Source of the DNA: Mucilaginibacter auburnensis
Lineage (GTDB): Bacteria > Bacteroidota > Bacteroidia > Sphingobacteriales > Sphingobacteriaceae
Direction of reading: 5' to 3'
Assembly (NCBI RefSeq): GCF_002797815.1
Contig: NZ_PGFJ01000001.1
Location: forward strand, 1,240,001-1,304,000
Length of the DNA: 64,000 nt
Part shown: positions 7,086 through 16,137 of the stretch, one piece after another
Numbering within the stretch: position 1 is the stretch's first letter
Layout: each line of letters starts with the position of its first letter
The notes under the pieces: generated by a model
What the model saw: the letters and a program-made list of their open reading frames with translations, nothing else
Database searches by the model: none
What the model was told of the DNA's origin: nothing
Program-made: the position numbers and the translations under genes

Positions 7086-8588
7086 ATGTCAGATAAGAAA
7101 GTCAGAGTTAGATTTGCGCCCAGCCCAACCGGCGGGTTACATTTAGGAGGGGTGCGTACTGCCCTGTTTAATTATCTATTCGCCAAAAAAAACAATGGCG
7201 ACTTTATTTTGAGGATTGAAGATACCGACCAAACCCGTTTTGTTGCCGGTGCGGAAGAATATATTCTTGATTGTTTAAAATGGTGTGGCATTGACGCTGA
7301 TGAAAGTCCGGTTAAGCCCGGCCAATATGCTCCCTACCGTCAAAGTGAACGCAAAAGTTTGTACCGCCAGTATGCAGAGCAACTGGTTATGCAGGGCCAT
7401 GCCTACTATGCTTTTGACACCGCCGAAGAGCTTGACAAAAACCGTAAAGAGATACCTAACTTTCAATACGGACAGGTGTATCGCGATGGTTTACGCAACT
7501 CGTTATCATTGCCTCAGCACGAGGTTGATGCTTTGCTGGATGCGCACACACCTCACGTTATCCGTATAAAAATACCTGCTGACGAAACTGTAAGTTTTGA
7601 AGACATGATACGTGGACGTGTTACTTTTGATACCAACCAGGTTGATGATAAGGTTTTATTGAAGGCCGATGGCATGCCTACTTACCACTTAGCTGTGGTG
7701 GTTGACGATTACCTGATGAAGATAACACATGCTTTCCGTGGGGAAGAGTGGTTGCCATCTGCTCCTGTACACTTGTTATTGTGGAAGTATCTGGGTTGGA
7801 AGGATGAGATGCCTAAATGGGCACACCTGCCTTTAATATTAAAACCAGATGGTCATGGCAAGCTAAGCAAACGCGATGGTGCCCGCCTGGGTTTCCCTGT
7901 ATTTGCTTTAGATTGGCAAGGCGATAAAGGTTATGATGGCATGGGCTTTTTGCCTGAAGCTTTTGTAAACATGCTGGCTATGCTGGGTTGGAACGACGGC
8001 AGCGGACAAGAGCTTTTCAGTTTGGACGAACTGGTTAGCAAATTCTCACTGGAACGTATTAGTAAAGCAGGCGCTAAATTTGATTTTGAAAAAGCCAAAT
8101 GGTTCAATGCGGAGTGGATAAAACGCTCAAGCGCTGAGAGCCTTAAAGCGCAGGTTGCCGAAGTGCTTGCTGAAAAAGGCATCACTGTTGCCGATGAAGC
8201 ACAACTGCTTACTGTTATCAACCTGATAAAAGATCGCTGCACTTTGTTAACGGATTTCTATGATCAGTCTAAATACTTTTTTGAATCACCTCAAGAATAT
8301 GACCTCAACGCAGTTAAGCCTAAATGGACAGCTGAGAAAACCGCTTTCTTTAATGATGTGATAGGCTTGCTGAATCAAACGGACACTATTAATGCTGCCG
8401 AATTTGAAGAGCAGTTTAAAGCGCTGGCAAGCCAGCAATCATTAAAACCGGGCGATGTAATGCTGCCTTTCCGTATTATGCTCGTAGGCGGCAAGTTTGG
8501 TCCGCATGTGTTTGATATTGCCGCTTTGTTGGGTAAAGAAGAAACAGTTAATCGAATTGCAGCAGGGGTAGAAGCGTTTATCCGTTAG
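7086..8588 (+). CDS. gltX: Glutamyl-tRNA synthetase
   Basis: 500 residues, normal for the family. The class I signature appears as PSPTGGLHLGGVRTALFNYLFAKK (about residues 10-33, HIGH-like) and KLSKRDGA (about 259-266, KMSKS-like). It charges tRNA-Glu in the cytosol. The chosen start, MSDKKVRVRFAPSPTG, is the usual N-terminus; the 44-codon in-frame extension upstream is made of the intergenic word repeat and precedes the promoter. It is single-gene in arrangement, divergent from the kinase at 5635. Confidence 0.96.
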   Translation: MSDKKVRVRFAPSPTGGLHLGGVRTALFNYLFAKKNNGDFILRIEDTDQTRFVAGAEEYILDCLKWCGIDADESPVKPGQYAPYRQSERKSLYRQYAEQLVMQGHAYYAFDTAEELDKNRKEIPNFQYGQVYRDGLRNSLSLPQHEVDALLDAHTPHVIRIKIPADETVSFEDMIRGRVTFDTNQVDDKVLLKADGMPTYHLAVVVDDYLMKITHAFRGEEWLPSAPVHLLLWKYLGWKDEMPKWAHLPLILKPDGHGKLSKRDGARLGFPVFALDWQGDKGYDGMGFLPEAFVNMLAMLGWNDGSGQELFSLDELVSKFSLERISKAGAKFDFEKAKWFNAEWIKRSSAESLKAQVAEVLAEKGITVADEAQLLTVINLIKDRCTLLTDFYDQSKYFFESPQEYDLNAVKPKWTAEKTAFFNDVIGLLNQTDTINAAEFEEQFKALASQQSLKPGDVMLPFRIMLVGGKFGPHVFDIAALLGKEETVNRIAAGVEAFIR

Positions 8589-8608
8589 CGCGTTTCTATT
8601 GTAATCAA

Positions 8609-9049
8609 TTACAAAATGGTCATCAAATTCATTGCTGTAATGATAGCTATTCTTACAAAATGGCCAACAATATAGGCACGTCTATGCTGAAAAATATTCA
8701 ATTTGTTTCGTAATAAAATAGATGCAACTAATAACAGAATTGCATTTAAAATGAAAGGATAAATTGTAGATGCGAGAGTAGTGCTGTAAAGAATTATTGA
8801 TATACATATTGCGTAAAACAAGCCCGTTAAAACTGCAAACTCAAAATTGCGGTGCTCATGCTCTTTAAGGAAGTAAAAGCCTAAAGGAAAATAAAAACTA
8901 CCGAGAACTATTGCGAAAATAATAATGTCAATTGTTTCTTGCACATAAAATATATGCTTCAAGCAAACTGAAAGAAACATTAGAACAAGGAACGATCTTT
9001 CTGATGGTTTAATGGTTTTTATACCTATAATAAGTTCATTAGCTGTCAC
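8609..9049 (-). CDS. Hypothetical membrane protein
   Basis: 146 residues with about five hydrophobic segments (for example LVLMFLSVCLKHIFYV, IIIFAIVLGSFYFPLGFYFL, AVLTGLFYAICISIILYS, IYPFILNAILLLVASILL). It begins with a GTG that overlaps the TGA stop of the GH2 gene, so it is probably translated by coupling. The family is not recognised and the link to sugar breakdown is unknown. Base composition is lower in G+C than the GH2 gene, which may indicate a different history. Confidence 0.6.
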   Translation of the reverse strand: MTANELIIGIKTIKPSERSFLVLMFLSVCLKHIFYVQETIDIIIFAIVLGSFYFPLGFYFLKEHEHRNFEFAVLTGLFYAICISIILYSTTLASTIYPFILNAILLLVASILLRNKLNIFQHRRAYIVGHFVRIAIITAMNLMTIL

Positions 9050-10905
9050 TTCTTTGTATCATTTTTACGCTCCTTTTCCATTCGCTTGTAGTAATCCTGC
9101 AGCACAAAAAAGGCTTTTTTCTTGTTGCCAAACTCGTCATATAAGCCCTTGCGGTTCCAGCCTTCCTGGTAAACGGGGTGATTTCGTTTTGGCGATTTAA
9201 AATCAACCAAGATCCACGGCGATATGCCTACATAATTATCAGGCATGCGCTTAAGCATATCAGTTTGTTCTTTGTAAAACCATTCCAGGTATTCTTCGCT
9301 GAAACGTGTTAATGAGTCGGCGCTAAAACCTCCTTTGGCCTCGCCGCCAACTTCGCTTATAAACAATGGTTTATTGTAAGGTGTACTCCAGTTGGTGGTG
9401 CGGCACTTATCCGGTAATCCGCCGTACCATCCTAAATATTCATTAAATGCAACCAAGTCAACAAACTCTCCAAGCGGGTCATCAACTACATTAACATCTT
9501 TTAACGCGGTATAATTTACTTCAAGCGCTGCCGATATCATACGTGTACCATCTAACCTGCGCGCCTCGGTAATTAAGTTGCGCATAAACTCTGTGCGTAA
9601 AGGGCTAACCGGCGTTTCATTACCAACCGACCAGATGATCACCGAGGCTCGGTTATGGTCGCGCGTTATCATTTCGTTCAGCTGTGCTTTGGCTTTTTCC
9701 AAAATTTCTTTACTGCCGAAATTGATGGTCCAGTAAACCGGTATTTCCGACCATACTAAAATGCCTAATGAATCGGCCATTCGCACCATGCCTTCATCAT
9801 GCGGATAGTGAGCCAGCCTAACCATATTACAATTTAATTCAATAGCCTGGTTCAGCAATATTTTAGCATCGGCATTACCAACCGCACGGCGTTGCTCTTT
9901 AGCTATTTCGCCGTGCACACATATGCCGCGCATAAATAACGGTTTGCCGTTCAGCAACACCTGCCGGCCTGAAGCCTCAATAGTTCTGAATCCAATTTTG
10001 TCTTCAACGCGGTTGTTAGCTGTGGATACCACCACATTATACAGCTTAGGATGTTCTGTATCCCACAATTGCAACTTAGGCAGCGCAAAGTTAAATTTGG
10101 CCATACTGTCTGTGGCGGTGATCTGCTTTTTAAACTTTAGCTCTGGTATTTCTATGGTAATAATAGCACCAGGCTCTGCCTTGTTCAATTTTATCCAACC
10201 TTCCGCCAGCGGTGTTGCAGCAGGCGCTTTGCCGGGTATTGGTTTTAATTGGATCACATAATCCTGAATAAAGTTTTGCGGCACTTCAACCAGTTTAACA
10301 TCGCGGGTTATGCCGCCGTAGTTCCACCAATCGGTATTTAAAGTTGGCACTTCATCTGCATAACGCTTGTTATCTACCTTAACCACCAAAAAGTTATTTT
10401 TTTCTTTTAAAAGCGATGTTGGCACTTCAAAGTTAAAAGGGGTGAAGCCGCCTTTGTGTACCCCTAATTTTTTCCCGTTCAGGTATACATCAGCTTTATA
10501 ATTTACCGCGCCAAAGTATAAAAAATAACGGCTGCCTGCAGTAGGAGCGAGGTGATCAAAAGATTTTTTATACCATACTGTACCTTCATAATATAGAAAC
10601 TCAGCCTTTTGATGATTCCAGTCGCCGGGTACCTGTAAGCTATATTTATCAATATAGCCATATTCCTTTTTGGCTGTTTTATTAGCAGGTATATCATTGT
10701 TCCAATATGCGTCAACATCATTTTGACCCCGCTCTCTAAAGCGGTAATCGTAAAAGCCGGTCTCATAAGGGTCAACAACATATTGCCAGGTGCCATTTAA
10801 GCTGACGGCTTTACGGGCGTTAATGTTAGATATCAGGCCTTGTTGCGCGTAGGCGCACAAACTTGTAAAAAGCAATAATGCCGATAAGATAGAACGATTG
10901 AACAT
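9046..10905 (-). CDS. Secreted glycoside hydrolase family 2 (beta-glucuronidase/beta-galactosidase type)
   Basis: 619 residues from MFNRSILSALLLFTSLCAYAQQ, a signal peptide with an A-Y-A-Q cleavage pattern, so periplasmic or surface. A sugar-binding beta-sandwich (about 30-195), an immunoglobulin-like domain and a TIM barrel follow. The acid/base is the E of WSVGNETP (about residue 427) and the nucleophile the first E of ISEVGGE (about 517); this 90-residue spacing and position resemble beta-glucuronidase. The substrate is not decided by sequence alone. A longer frame to 10947 is rejected because a -7 box (TATGTTTG) lies within it. Confidence 0.87.
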   Translation of the reverse strand: MFNRSILSALLLFTSLCAYAQQGLISNINARKAVSLNGTWQYVVDPYETGFYDYRFRERGQNDVDAYWNNDIPANKTAKKEYGYIDKYSLQVPGDWNHQKAEFLYYEGTVWYKKSFDHLAPTAGSRYFLYFGAVNYKADVYLNGKKLGVHKGGFTPFNFEVPTSLLKEKNNFLVVKVDNKRYADEVPTLNTDWWNYGGITRDVKLVEVPQNFIQDYVIQLKPIPGKAPAATPLAEGWIKLNKAEPGAIITIEIPELKFKKQITATDSMAKFNFALPKLQLWDTEHPKLYNVVVSTANNRVEDKIGFRTIEASGRQVLLNGKPLFMRGICVHGEIAKEQRRAVGNADAKILLNQAIELNCNMVRLAHYPHDEGMVRMADSLGILVWSEIPVYWTINFGSKEILEKAKAQLNEMITRDHNRASVIIWSVGNETPVSPLRTEFMRNLITEARRLDGTRMISAALEVNYTALKDVNVVDDPLGEFVDLVAFNEYLGWYGGLPDKCRTTNWSTPYNKPLFISEVGGEAKGGFSADSLTRFSEEYLEWFYKEQTDMLKRMPDNYVGISPWILVDFKSPKRNHPVYQEGWNRKGLYDEFGNKKKAFFVLQDYYKRMEKERKNDTKK

Positions 10906-10930
10906 GTGCAGATGGTTAATTGGGTTATTA

Positions 10931-10938
10931 CAAACATA
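10931..10938 (-). promoter_or_regulatory. -7 promoter box of the GH2 gene
   Basis: Reverse strand TATGTTTG matches TAnnTTTG and lies 25 bases upstream of the ATG at 10905, excluding the earlier in-frame ATG as start. No clear TTG at spacing 19. Confidence 0.6.
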
Positions 10939-11002
10939 ATAAACCATTGGCAGATATTATTAAGGGAATTACTTATGTGCAGAATGATACATTCGTATAA
11001 AC

Positions 11003-11036
11003 AAAGAAACCCGAAGCATTCGCTTCGGGTTTCTTT
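11003..11036 (-). terminator. Rho-independent terminator after sucD
   Basis: AAAGAAACCCGAAGC and GCTTCGGGTTTCTTT are perfect 15-base inverted arms around a 4-base loop. T-rich sequence flanks it, in a position to end sucD transcription before the GH2 gene. Confidence 0.88.
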
Positions 11037-11055
11037 ATATCGATAGCTTAAACGA

Positions 11056-11934
11056 CTAAGCTAATTTAGCCAGTTCTTCTGCCATAGCAGCGCCAATTTC
11101 GGCAGGCGATTCTACTACGCGGATACCACATTCAGCCATAATTTTCATTTTAGCAGCAGCAGTGTCATCAGCGCCACCAACAATCGCACCTGCGTGACCC
11201 ATACGGCGTCCCGGAGGCGCAGTTTGACCAGCAATAAAACCTACAACAGGTTTAGTGCCGTTCTCTTTGATCCAACGGGCAGCTTCAGCTTCCATGCCAC
11301 CGCCAATTTCACCTATCATGATGATGCCGTGGGTTTCAGGATCGTTCATTAATAATTCAACCGCTTCTTTGGTTGGGGTACCAATAATCGGGTCGCCACC
11401 AATTCCAATAGCAGTAGTTATACCTAAACCGGCTTTAACCACTTGGTCAACAGCTTCGTAAGTTAAAGTTCCTGATTTTGAAACTACACCAACGTTGCCT
11501 TTTTTGAAGATGAAGCCCGGCATAATACCAATTTTGCTTTCATCAGCAGTGATAATACCAGGACAGTTAGGGCCAATTAAGCGTGAGCTCTTATCTTTCA
11601 GGTATTCTTTTACCTGTATCATGTCTTTGGTTGGGATACCTTCGGTGATACAAACAATCACTTTAATACCCGCTTCGGCAGCTTCCATTATCGCGTCGGC
11701 AGCAAATGCAGGCGGAACGAAAATGATAGATACATCAGCACCGGTCTCTTTTACAGCATCGGCAACAGTATTAAACACAGGTCTGTCAAGGTGTGTTTGA
11801 CCACCTTTGCCCGGAGTTACACCGCCAACTAACTGAGTGCCATAGGCAATCATTTGCGATGCATGGTATGAACCTTCGTTACCGGTAAAACCCTGAACAA
11901 TAACTTTAGAATCCTTATTTACGAGTACACTCAT
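11056..11934 (-). CDS. sucD: Succinate-CoA ligase (ADP-forming) subunit alpha
   Basis: 292 residues from [21 protein letters not shown], the usual N-terminus. CoA-binding Rossmann motifs ([12 protein letters not shown]) and the ligase segment [23 protein letters not shown] carry the phosphohistidine in GHAGAI (about residue 247). It converts succinyl-CoA to succinate in the TCA cycle with the beta subunit, which is not encoded in this window. A 17-codon upstream extension is rejected because the promoter (11956-11985) overlaps it. Confidence 0.95.
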   Translation of the reverse strand: MSVLVNKDSKVIVQGFTGNEGSYHASQMIAYGTQLVGGVTPGKGGQTHLDRPVFNTVADAVKETGADVSIIFVPPAFAADAIMEAAEAGIKVIVCITEGIPTKDMIQVKEYLKDKSSRLIGPNCPGIITADESKIGIMPGFIFKKGNVGVVSKSGTLTYEAVDQVVKAGLGITTAIGIGGDPIIGTPTKEAVELLMNDPETHGIIMIGEIGGGMEAEAARWIKENGTKPVVGFIAGQTAPPGRRMGHAGAIVGGADDTAAAKMKIMAECGIRVVESPAEIGAAMAEELAKLA

Positions 11935-11955
11935 TGGCTTTTGTTTTTTGTACGG

Positions 11956-11985
11956 CAAATCTAAGTTTATTGGGCATATTGTCAA
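11956..11985 (-). promoter_or_regulatory. Canonical promoter of sucD
   Basis: On the reverse strand, TTG (11985-11983), 19 bases, then TAGATTTG (11963-11956), an exact TTG-N19-TAnnTTTG match. The ATG follows 21 bases downstream. Confidence 0.85.
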
Positions 11986-12121
11986 ACTAATTTTGGGTGT
12001 ATTAAGAGTTTACTTTGCAAAAAAGTGTAATAATTATGATTGATTTTATTAAATCTGCATCAGCCATCAATTAATGCATGCAAATTCATAGTACAAAGTG
12101 GCGGTAAAACAATTTAATGAA

Positions 12122-12129
12122 TACATTTG
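12122..12129 (+). promoter_or_regulatory. -7 promoter box of the lipoprotein gene
   Basis: TACATTTG matches TAnnTTTG; the ATG is 23 bases downstream at 12153. A -33 TTG at the ideal spacing is not seen. Confidence 0.6.
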
Positions 12130-12152
12130 TACCATAAGCTCATCTGCATAAA

Positions 12153-12572
12153 ATGAAGAAAATTTTAGCATTGTTATTTGTTGTTTTGGTATTTGCAGGC
12201 TGTAATGATAAGCGTGTAGAATTGGTAACAATAAATGCGTCGGCTTATGTCGATGATGCTAAAGCAATTGCAAACTTCGCTATACTTACTCCTACAGAAA
12301 CAGGTGTTTTCTCAAATGATGGCGCACTCGACAGGTATTTTGCTACCATTCAGCAAAACACGAAGATTGGCGTTACTGATTACAGTACACAGGTTTTACC
12401 CGGCGAATACGTTTTGGTTATACAGCTTAAAGATGGTAACCCTGGAGTGCTTTACCGCACCTATACTTATAATTTTATTACCACACGCGGCCCCTCTGCT
12501 AAATTTAATTACACTATGCAGTTCCGTTCTGGCAAAGCCGAGTTCTATCAGCCCTGGGCGGATAGGAAGTAG
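12153..12572 (+). CDS. Hypothetical small lipoprotein
   Basis: 139 residues. A lipoprotein signal peptide MKKILALLFVVLVFAGC ends in the lipobox FAGC (Cys17), followed by NDKRVELV, so it is probably anchored in the outer membrane facing the periplasm or surface. The mature part (GEYVLVIQLKDGNPGVLYRTYTYNFITTRG) looks like a small beta-sandwich. No family is recognised. It stands alone between sucD and the convergent alkB-like gene. Confidence 0.7.
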   Translation: MKKILALLFVVLVFAGCNDKRVELVTINASAYVDDAKAIANFAILTPTETGVFSNDGALDRYFATIQQNTKIGVTDYSTQVLPGEYVLVIQLKDGNPGVLYRTYTYNFITTRGPSAKFNYTMQFRSGKAEFYQPWADRK

Positions 12573-12681
12573 GTAATTAGTCATTAGTCACTGGTCATTA
12601 GTCATTAGTAAATTGTTATTAAAAGTAGTAGTTGCCGGTAACCAATGGGTTGGGATTATTGCAACCAATGACTAATGACCA
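12573..12681. repeat. TCATTAGTCATTGG word repeat between convergent genes
   Basis: AATTAGTCATTAGTCACT and GGTCATTAGTCATTAGT (about 12575-12610) are inverted at 12663-12681 as CCAATGACTAATGACC, enclosing about 50 bases. It starts right after the lipoprotein stop codon, and its inverted end contains the TAG stop and last two codons of the alkB-like gene. Confidence 0.65.
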
Positions 12682-13328
12682 ACCTCAGCCATCATTCTGA
12701 ACGTTAGATTGATCCTCGGGCTTTTAATCTTTTTAGATCTAGGCAATGCATGCAGCCAATGAGTTTGCGTAACACCTTTCATCAGCAGCAAACTGCCGTG
12801 TTGTAACATCACCTCCACTTTTTGCTTGCTTTCGTGATGCTTTAACGCGAATTTACGTTCGGCACCAAAACTTAATGAAGCAATAGCGGCATCTTTTTCT
12901 AAAGTTTTTTCATCATCGCTGTGCCAGCCCATGCCCTCGTCACCGTCATGATATAAATTGAGCAGGCAGGAGTTATAGGTATGGCCGCTCAAGTCCTCTG
13001 CAAGTTGCTTTAGCGCAAGTAATTCGGGTGTCCACGGTAAAGCTTCTTTGGTGATGTTGGAGTAAGTATAGTTGTAACCGGCATCGGCATACCAGGCAAC
13101 TTCCCGTTTGGTAGTTAGGCGCTTGCCAAATATTACTACCTCATCATTTTTCCAGTTAATAGTATTTAATAGCGTACGGAAAAAACGATCTGCAAAAGCA
13201 GCTTCCATTACTTTGCCAAAGTAGATCACTTCGCCATCATATGGCAGTATATTAGTTGTTTCTGCAAATGCAAATGGTAAGACGATTGTCAAAGTGTTAC
13301 AGTTGTTACCTATATTTTCGTTTAACAC
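12672..13328 (-). CDS. AlkB-family Fe(II)/2-oxoglutarate-dependent dioxygenase
   Basis: 218 residues from a GTG at 13328, the first codon after the stop of the kinase gene; no ATG is near. The iron ligands are visible in GMGWHSDDEK (HxD, about residues 116-118) and TQTHWLHALPRSK (distal His), and 2-oxoglutarate is bound by the arginines of SPRINLTFR. NLYHDGDEGMGWHSD and SLSFGAERKFAL are AlkB signatures. It should repair alkylated bases oxidatively. It is co-transcribed with the upstream kinase (no gap). The last two residues (G-H) and the stop lie in the adjacent repeat. Confidence 0.9.
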   Translation of the reverse strand: MLNENIGNNCNTLTIVLPFAFAETTNILPYDGEVIYFGKVMEAAFADRFFRTLLNTINWKNDEVVIFGKRLTTKREVAWYADAGYNYTYSNITKEALPWTPELLALKQLAEDLSGHTYNSCLLNLYHDGDEGMGWHSDDEKTLEKDAAIASLSFGAERKFALKHHESKQKVEVMLQHGSLLLMKGVTQTHWLHALPRSKKIKSPRINLTFRMMAEVGH

Positions 13329-14915
13329 TTATTGCTCAACCATCCTATCATCCATAGGCAGGGTAAACCAAAAATTGCTGCCGGCTCCAAGGTTACTGTC
13401 TACCCCAATTTTTCCGTTATGCCGCTGTATGATCTCGGCCGTAATATACAGGCCCAACCCCAATCCCGAAAACTGGTGGCCGAAGGCATCCACCCGGTAA
13501 TACCTGTCAAAAAGGTGAGGCAGTTTCTCAGGGTTAATACCAATGCCGAAGTCGCGTACCGATACGGTAACGTTCTCTTCATCATGGTAAATGGTGATCT
13601 CCACCCGGTTAGATTGTGGTGAGTATTTAACAGCGTTACCTATCAGGTTGATCATTACCTGGTAAATCCGGCGGTAATCGGCAAATATCATTACCTCTTC
13701 TTCGCCCATCAGTTTAAACTCGTGCTCGCTATTATAGTTGATGTAATCGCAGCAGTCGCGAATAAGGTCAACAATGTCAAACCTGGTTATGTTTAATGCC
13801 AGTTGACCCTGTTGTATCTTGGTTACATTAAGCAGATCATCTAACAGGTTGGTAAGTTTACTTAAATTGTTATTAGCCTTATTGATAAACACCGGTATCT
13901 TCTCCGACGACGGGTCATTTTTTACCAGTTTTTGCAATATCTGCATAGAAGCGCTGATGGAAGTGATAGGCGTTTTCAACTCATGGCTGGCTACACTAAT
14001 AAACTCATCTTTGCGCTGTTGCAATTTGTAGGCTTCGGTAACCTCTTGCGCAATACCGCTAAAACGATAAGCCTCGTCTTCTTCATTAAATAAAGCTTTG
14101 CCTTTTACTTCCAATACACTTTTAACGCCGGTTGTGAGACTGGTAACCGTGTAAACTATGGTGTAATTGCCATCCGAACCGGGCGCTACTGCTTTAGCAA
14201 TGGCATCTCTTACCCGCTGTCGGTCTTCCTCAATAATTGCCGATATAGCTAAATCAAGATCTATGTTTTCTTGTGGTGGGAGGCCAAACCATTCTTTCAG
14301 TCGTTCATTGCCTACAAAATAACCCGTAAGCGGATTAAGGTCCCAGGTGCCCAGTTCTGCTGCTTCAATAGCAAACTCAAGGTCTTGCTTGGCGCTTTTA
14401 ATGGTATTATAAGCGTTTACCTTTTCGGTAGTTTCTGAGCAGATCACCAGCACTCCGGCAGGTTGGCCGGTTTCGTCAATAACGCGGCTGTGGCTAAAGG
14501 TCCAATATACGTTTTCAAGCTGATTGTTCCTATAGATAGGTATAAGCTGGTCTTCGCTCCAGGTAGCCTCTCCGGTACTTAAAACGCCGTCAATCATTGG
14601 TTTGATTACATCCCATGCTTCGGGCCAGCAATCTACCCCACGCTGGCCTAAGGCAGTAGGGTGTTTGCCATCTTTGCCTAAACTTGGTCTGTAGGCATCA
14701 TTATAAAACTGTATCAGTTCCGGCCCCCACCATAAAAACATAGGAAAGCGGGAGTTAAGCATGATGCTAACGGTGGTAAGTAAGCTGGTTGACCATTGAT
14801 CGGGCGTTCCTAAAACAGTTGCGTTCCAATCAAAATCACGTATAAGTTGGCCCATTTCGCCGCCGCCCTCCAGGTAATGTGCGTAAGATGTTGTTTGCAT
14901 ATTTTGTAAGGGCAT
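13329..14915 (-). CDS. PAS-domain sensor histidine kinase, cytosolic
   Basis: 528 residues without membrane segments. The first PAS-like domain (about 15-150) contains FPMFLWWGPELIQFYNDAYRPSLG; the second (about 180-300) contains GTWDLNPLTGYFVGNERLKEWFGL. HisKA has FISVASHELKTPITSI (His near 310). The ATPase domain has NLIGNAVKYSPQ, RDFGIGINPEKLPHLFDRYYRVD and GLGLGLYI. This PAS-PAS-kinase type without a receiver is abundant in Bacteroidota. No response regulator is next to it; the alkB-like gene follows without a gap. The signal is unknown. Confidence 0.9.
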   Translation of the reverse strand: MPLQNMQTTSYAHYLEGGGEMGQLIRDFDWNATVLGTPDQWSTSLLTTVSIMLNSRFPMFLWWGPELIQFYNDAYRPSLGKDGKHPTALGQRGVDCWPEAWDVIKPMIDGVLSTGEATWSEDQLIPIYRNNQLENVYWTFSHSRVIDETGQPAGVLVICSETTEKVNAYNTIKSAKQDLEFAIEAAELGTWDLNPLTGYFVGNERLKEWFGLPPQENIDLDLAISAIIEEDRQRVRDAIAKAVAPGSDGNYTIVYTVTSLTTGVKSVLEVKGKALFNEEDEAYRFSGIAQEVTEAYKLQQRKDEFISVASHELKTPITSISASMQILQKLVKNDPSSEKIPVFINKANNNLSKLTNLLDDLLNVTKIQQGQLALNITRFDIVDLIRDCCDYINYNSEHEFKLMGEEEVMIFADYRRIYQVMINLIGNAVKYSPQSNRVEITIYHDEENVTVSVRDFGIGINPEKLPHLFDRYYRVDAFGHQFSGLGLGLYITAEIIQRHNGKIGVDSNLGAGSNFWFTLPMDDRMVEQ

Positions 14916-15066
14916 TTCAATAAATGGTGCTGATTAAGGTGGGATAAATATAGTGGATTAAACAGCTTAGGGATAAAAAAGTTTATTGCAATGACCGTAA
15001 ATGTTTTATTGCAGTTGTAGCTAAACTGAAATTTTCGCCTATATTGTGTTATTAAGCCTTAAACAC

Positions 15067-15750
15067 ATGAAGTACTATATTGCAACGCTTTGTCTGGTTT
15101 TGCTAATTAAATCCACTTATGGTCAAGATTATCTTAGGGAGAAAAACTTTATCAATCAGGTAATTATTAAAAAGAATATTGTTTATCAGGATAGTCTGAG
15201 TCGAGCGTCATCCGAGTATCTTCAATATCACTTAAAATATGCAAGGGAACTTATATTTTCAAAGCGTGATGCTGATAGCCTTATCTACATTGACAGTGCA
15301 GGACGTGAAACACGAATGATAAGATCTAAAGCTATGGCGCGCATGGAGGCGAATGAAAGGCCCGGTGTGAGCAACGGTCGAATACTTCCCATTATAAGAG
15401 ATACCATCATCTTATCGGAGCAAGAAATAACACATATCCTGTCGCAATTTGAGAAAGAAAGTAAACGCAAATGGAACGAAGATTTGATACCGGGTGCGCG
15501 CCAAATAAATACTGATACCATAAATGCTGTGTTTAAAGACCGCATTTGGGGATGGGAGAAAATGCATAACAAAGGTGTGCCTTCAATACATACCTTTGGC
15601 CCTCCCGTTTTTATACGCGATGATAAGTACTGCATTTTTTACTCGGATAATACTTGTGGTTATCGCTGCGGTTCCGGCAAGTTAGCCATTTACAAAAAAG
15701 AAAACGGCAAATGGACCTTTTGGGGCGATATAATTACCTGGGTAAGTTAG
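15067..15750 (+). CDS. Hypothetical secreted protein
   Basis: 227 residues from the ATG at 15067 (MKYYIATLCLVLLIKSTYGQD), a clear signal peptide; the earlier in-frame start at 15046 would break it. The mature part is basic and helix-rich, then ends in aromatic/Gly strands with a cysteine pair (FYSDNTCGYRCGSGKLAIYKKENGKWTFWGDI) that may form a disulfide in the periplasm. No family is recognised. It lies alone between the PAS kinase and rpsU. Confidence 0.6.
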   Translation: MKYYIATLCLVLLIKSTYGQDYLREKNFINQVIIKKNIVYQDSLSRASSEYLQYHLKYARELIFSKRDADSLIYIDSAGRETRMIRSKAMARMEANERPGVSNGRILPIIRDTIILSEQEITHILSQFEKESKRKWNEDLIPGARQINTDTINAVFKDRIWGWEKMHNKGVPSIHTFGPPVFIRDDKYCIFYSDNTCGYRCGSGKLAIYKKENGKWTFWGDIITWVS

Positions 15751-15783
15751 TTTAAATATGTGTTTTCTCTTTTAAAAACCTAT

Positions 15784-15813
15784 TTGAAAATCAAAACATT
15801 GTGTGTACCTTTG
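15784..15813 (+). promoter_or_regulatory. Canonical promoter of rpsU
   Basis: TTG (15784-15786), 19 bases, then TACCTTTG (15806-15813), an exact match to TTG-N19-TAnnTTTG. The leader to the ATG at 15845 is about 25-30 bases and contains the strong ribosome binding site. Confidence 0.88.
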
Positions 15814-15825
15814 TCATCCCACGAG

Positions 15826-15835
15826 AGGAGGTATT
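15826..15835 (+). promoter_or_regulatory. Extended Shine-Dalgarno of rpsU
   Basis: AGGAGGTATT is perfectly complementary over ten bases to AATACCTCCT at 63531-63540, the 3' end of the 16S rRNA in this window. Nine bases separate it from the ATG. Apart from hpf, no other start that I inspected here has such a site. Confidence 0.85.
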
Positions 15836-15844
15836 TTAGAAAGT

Positions 15845-16039
15845 ATGATCATTATCAACGTTAAAGAAGGCGAATCATTAGACAAAGCATTAAAACGCTT
15901 CAAAAAGAAATTCGAAAAAACCGGCGTATTACGCGAGCTTCGCAGCCGTCAGGCATTTGAGAAAAAATCAGTAACCCGTCGTCACGTGGTTAAACATGCC
16001 ATTTACAAACAAGGCTTAAATCTGGAATCAGCTGTTTAA
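15845..16039 (+). CDS. rpsU: 30S ribosomal protein bS21
   Basis: 64 residues, MIIINVKEGESLDKALKRFKKKFEKTGVLRELRSRQAFEKKSVTRRHVVKHAIYKQ..., a full-length bS21. In Bacteroidota ribosomes bS21 with bS6 and bS18 is known to sequester the anti-Shine-Dalgarno tail of 16S rRNA. The chosen ATG follows the strong ribosome binding site; the frame upstream to 15803 begins inside the promoter. It heads the cluster rpsU-xerC-hpf. The ten-base match of its leader to the rRNA tail suggests translation mainly by ribosomes lacking bS21, that is autogenous control, as reported for Flavobacterium johnsoniae. Confidence 0.95.
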   Translation: MIIINVKEGESLDKALKRFKKKFEKTGVLRELRSRQAFEKKSVTRRHVVKHAIYKQGLNLESAV

Positions 16040-16137
16040 TTGCTTTTTCATTCTGAAAAACATTTTTTCAGTTTTTTCTTAAAACATATAAAAAACTATT
16101 TGTACATTCAATTTACACGAATGTGCAGGTAGTTTTT

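Noticed and set aside
8609..10905. Polysaccharide utilisation locus
   Set aside because: There is no SusC/SusD pair or dedicated regulator next to the GH2 gene, and GH43 and GH130 are each in separate units elsewhere.
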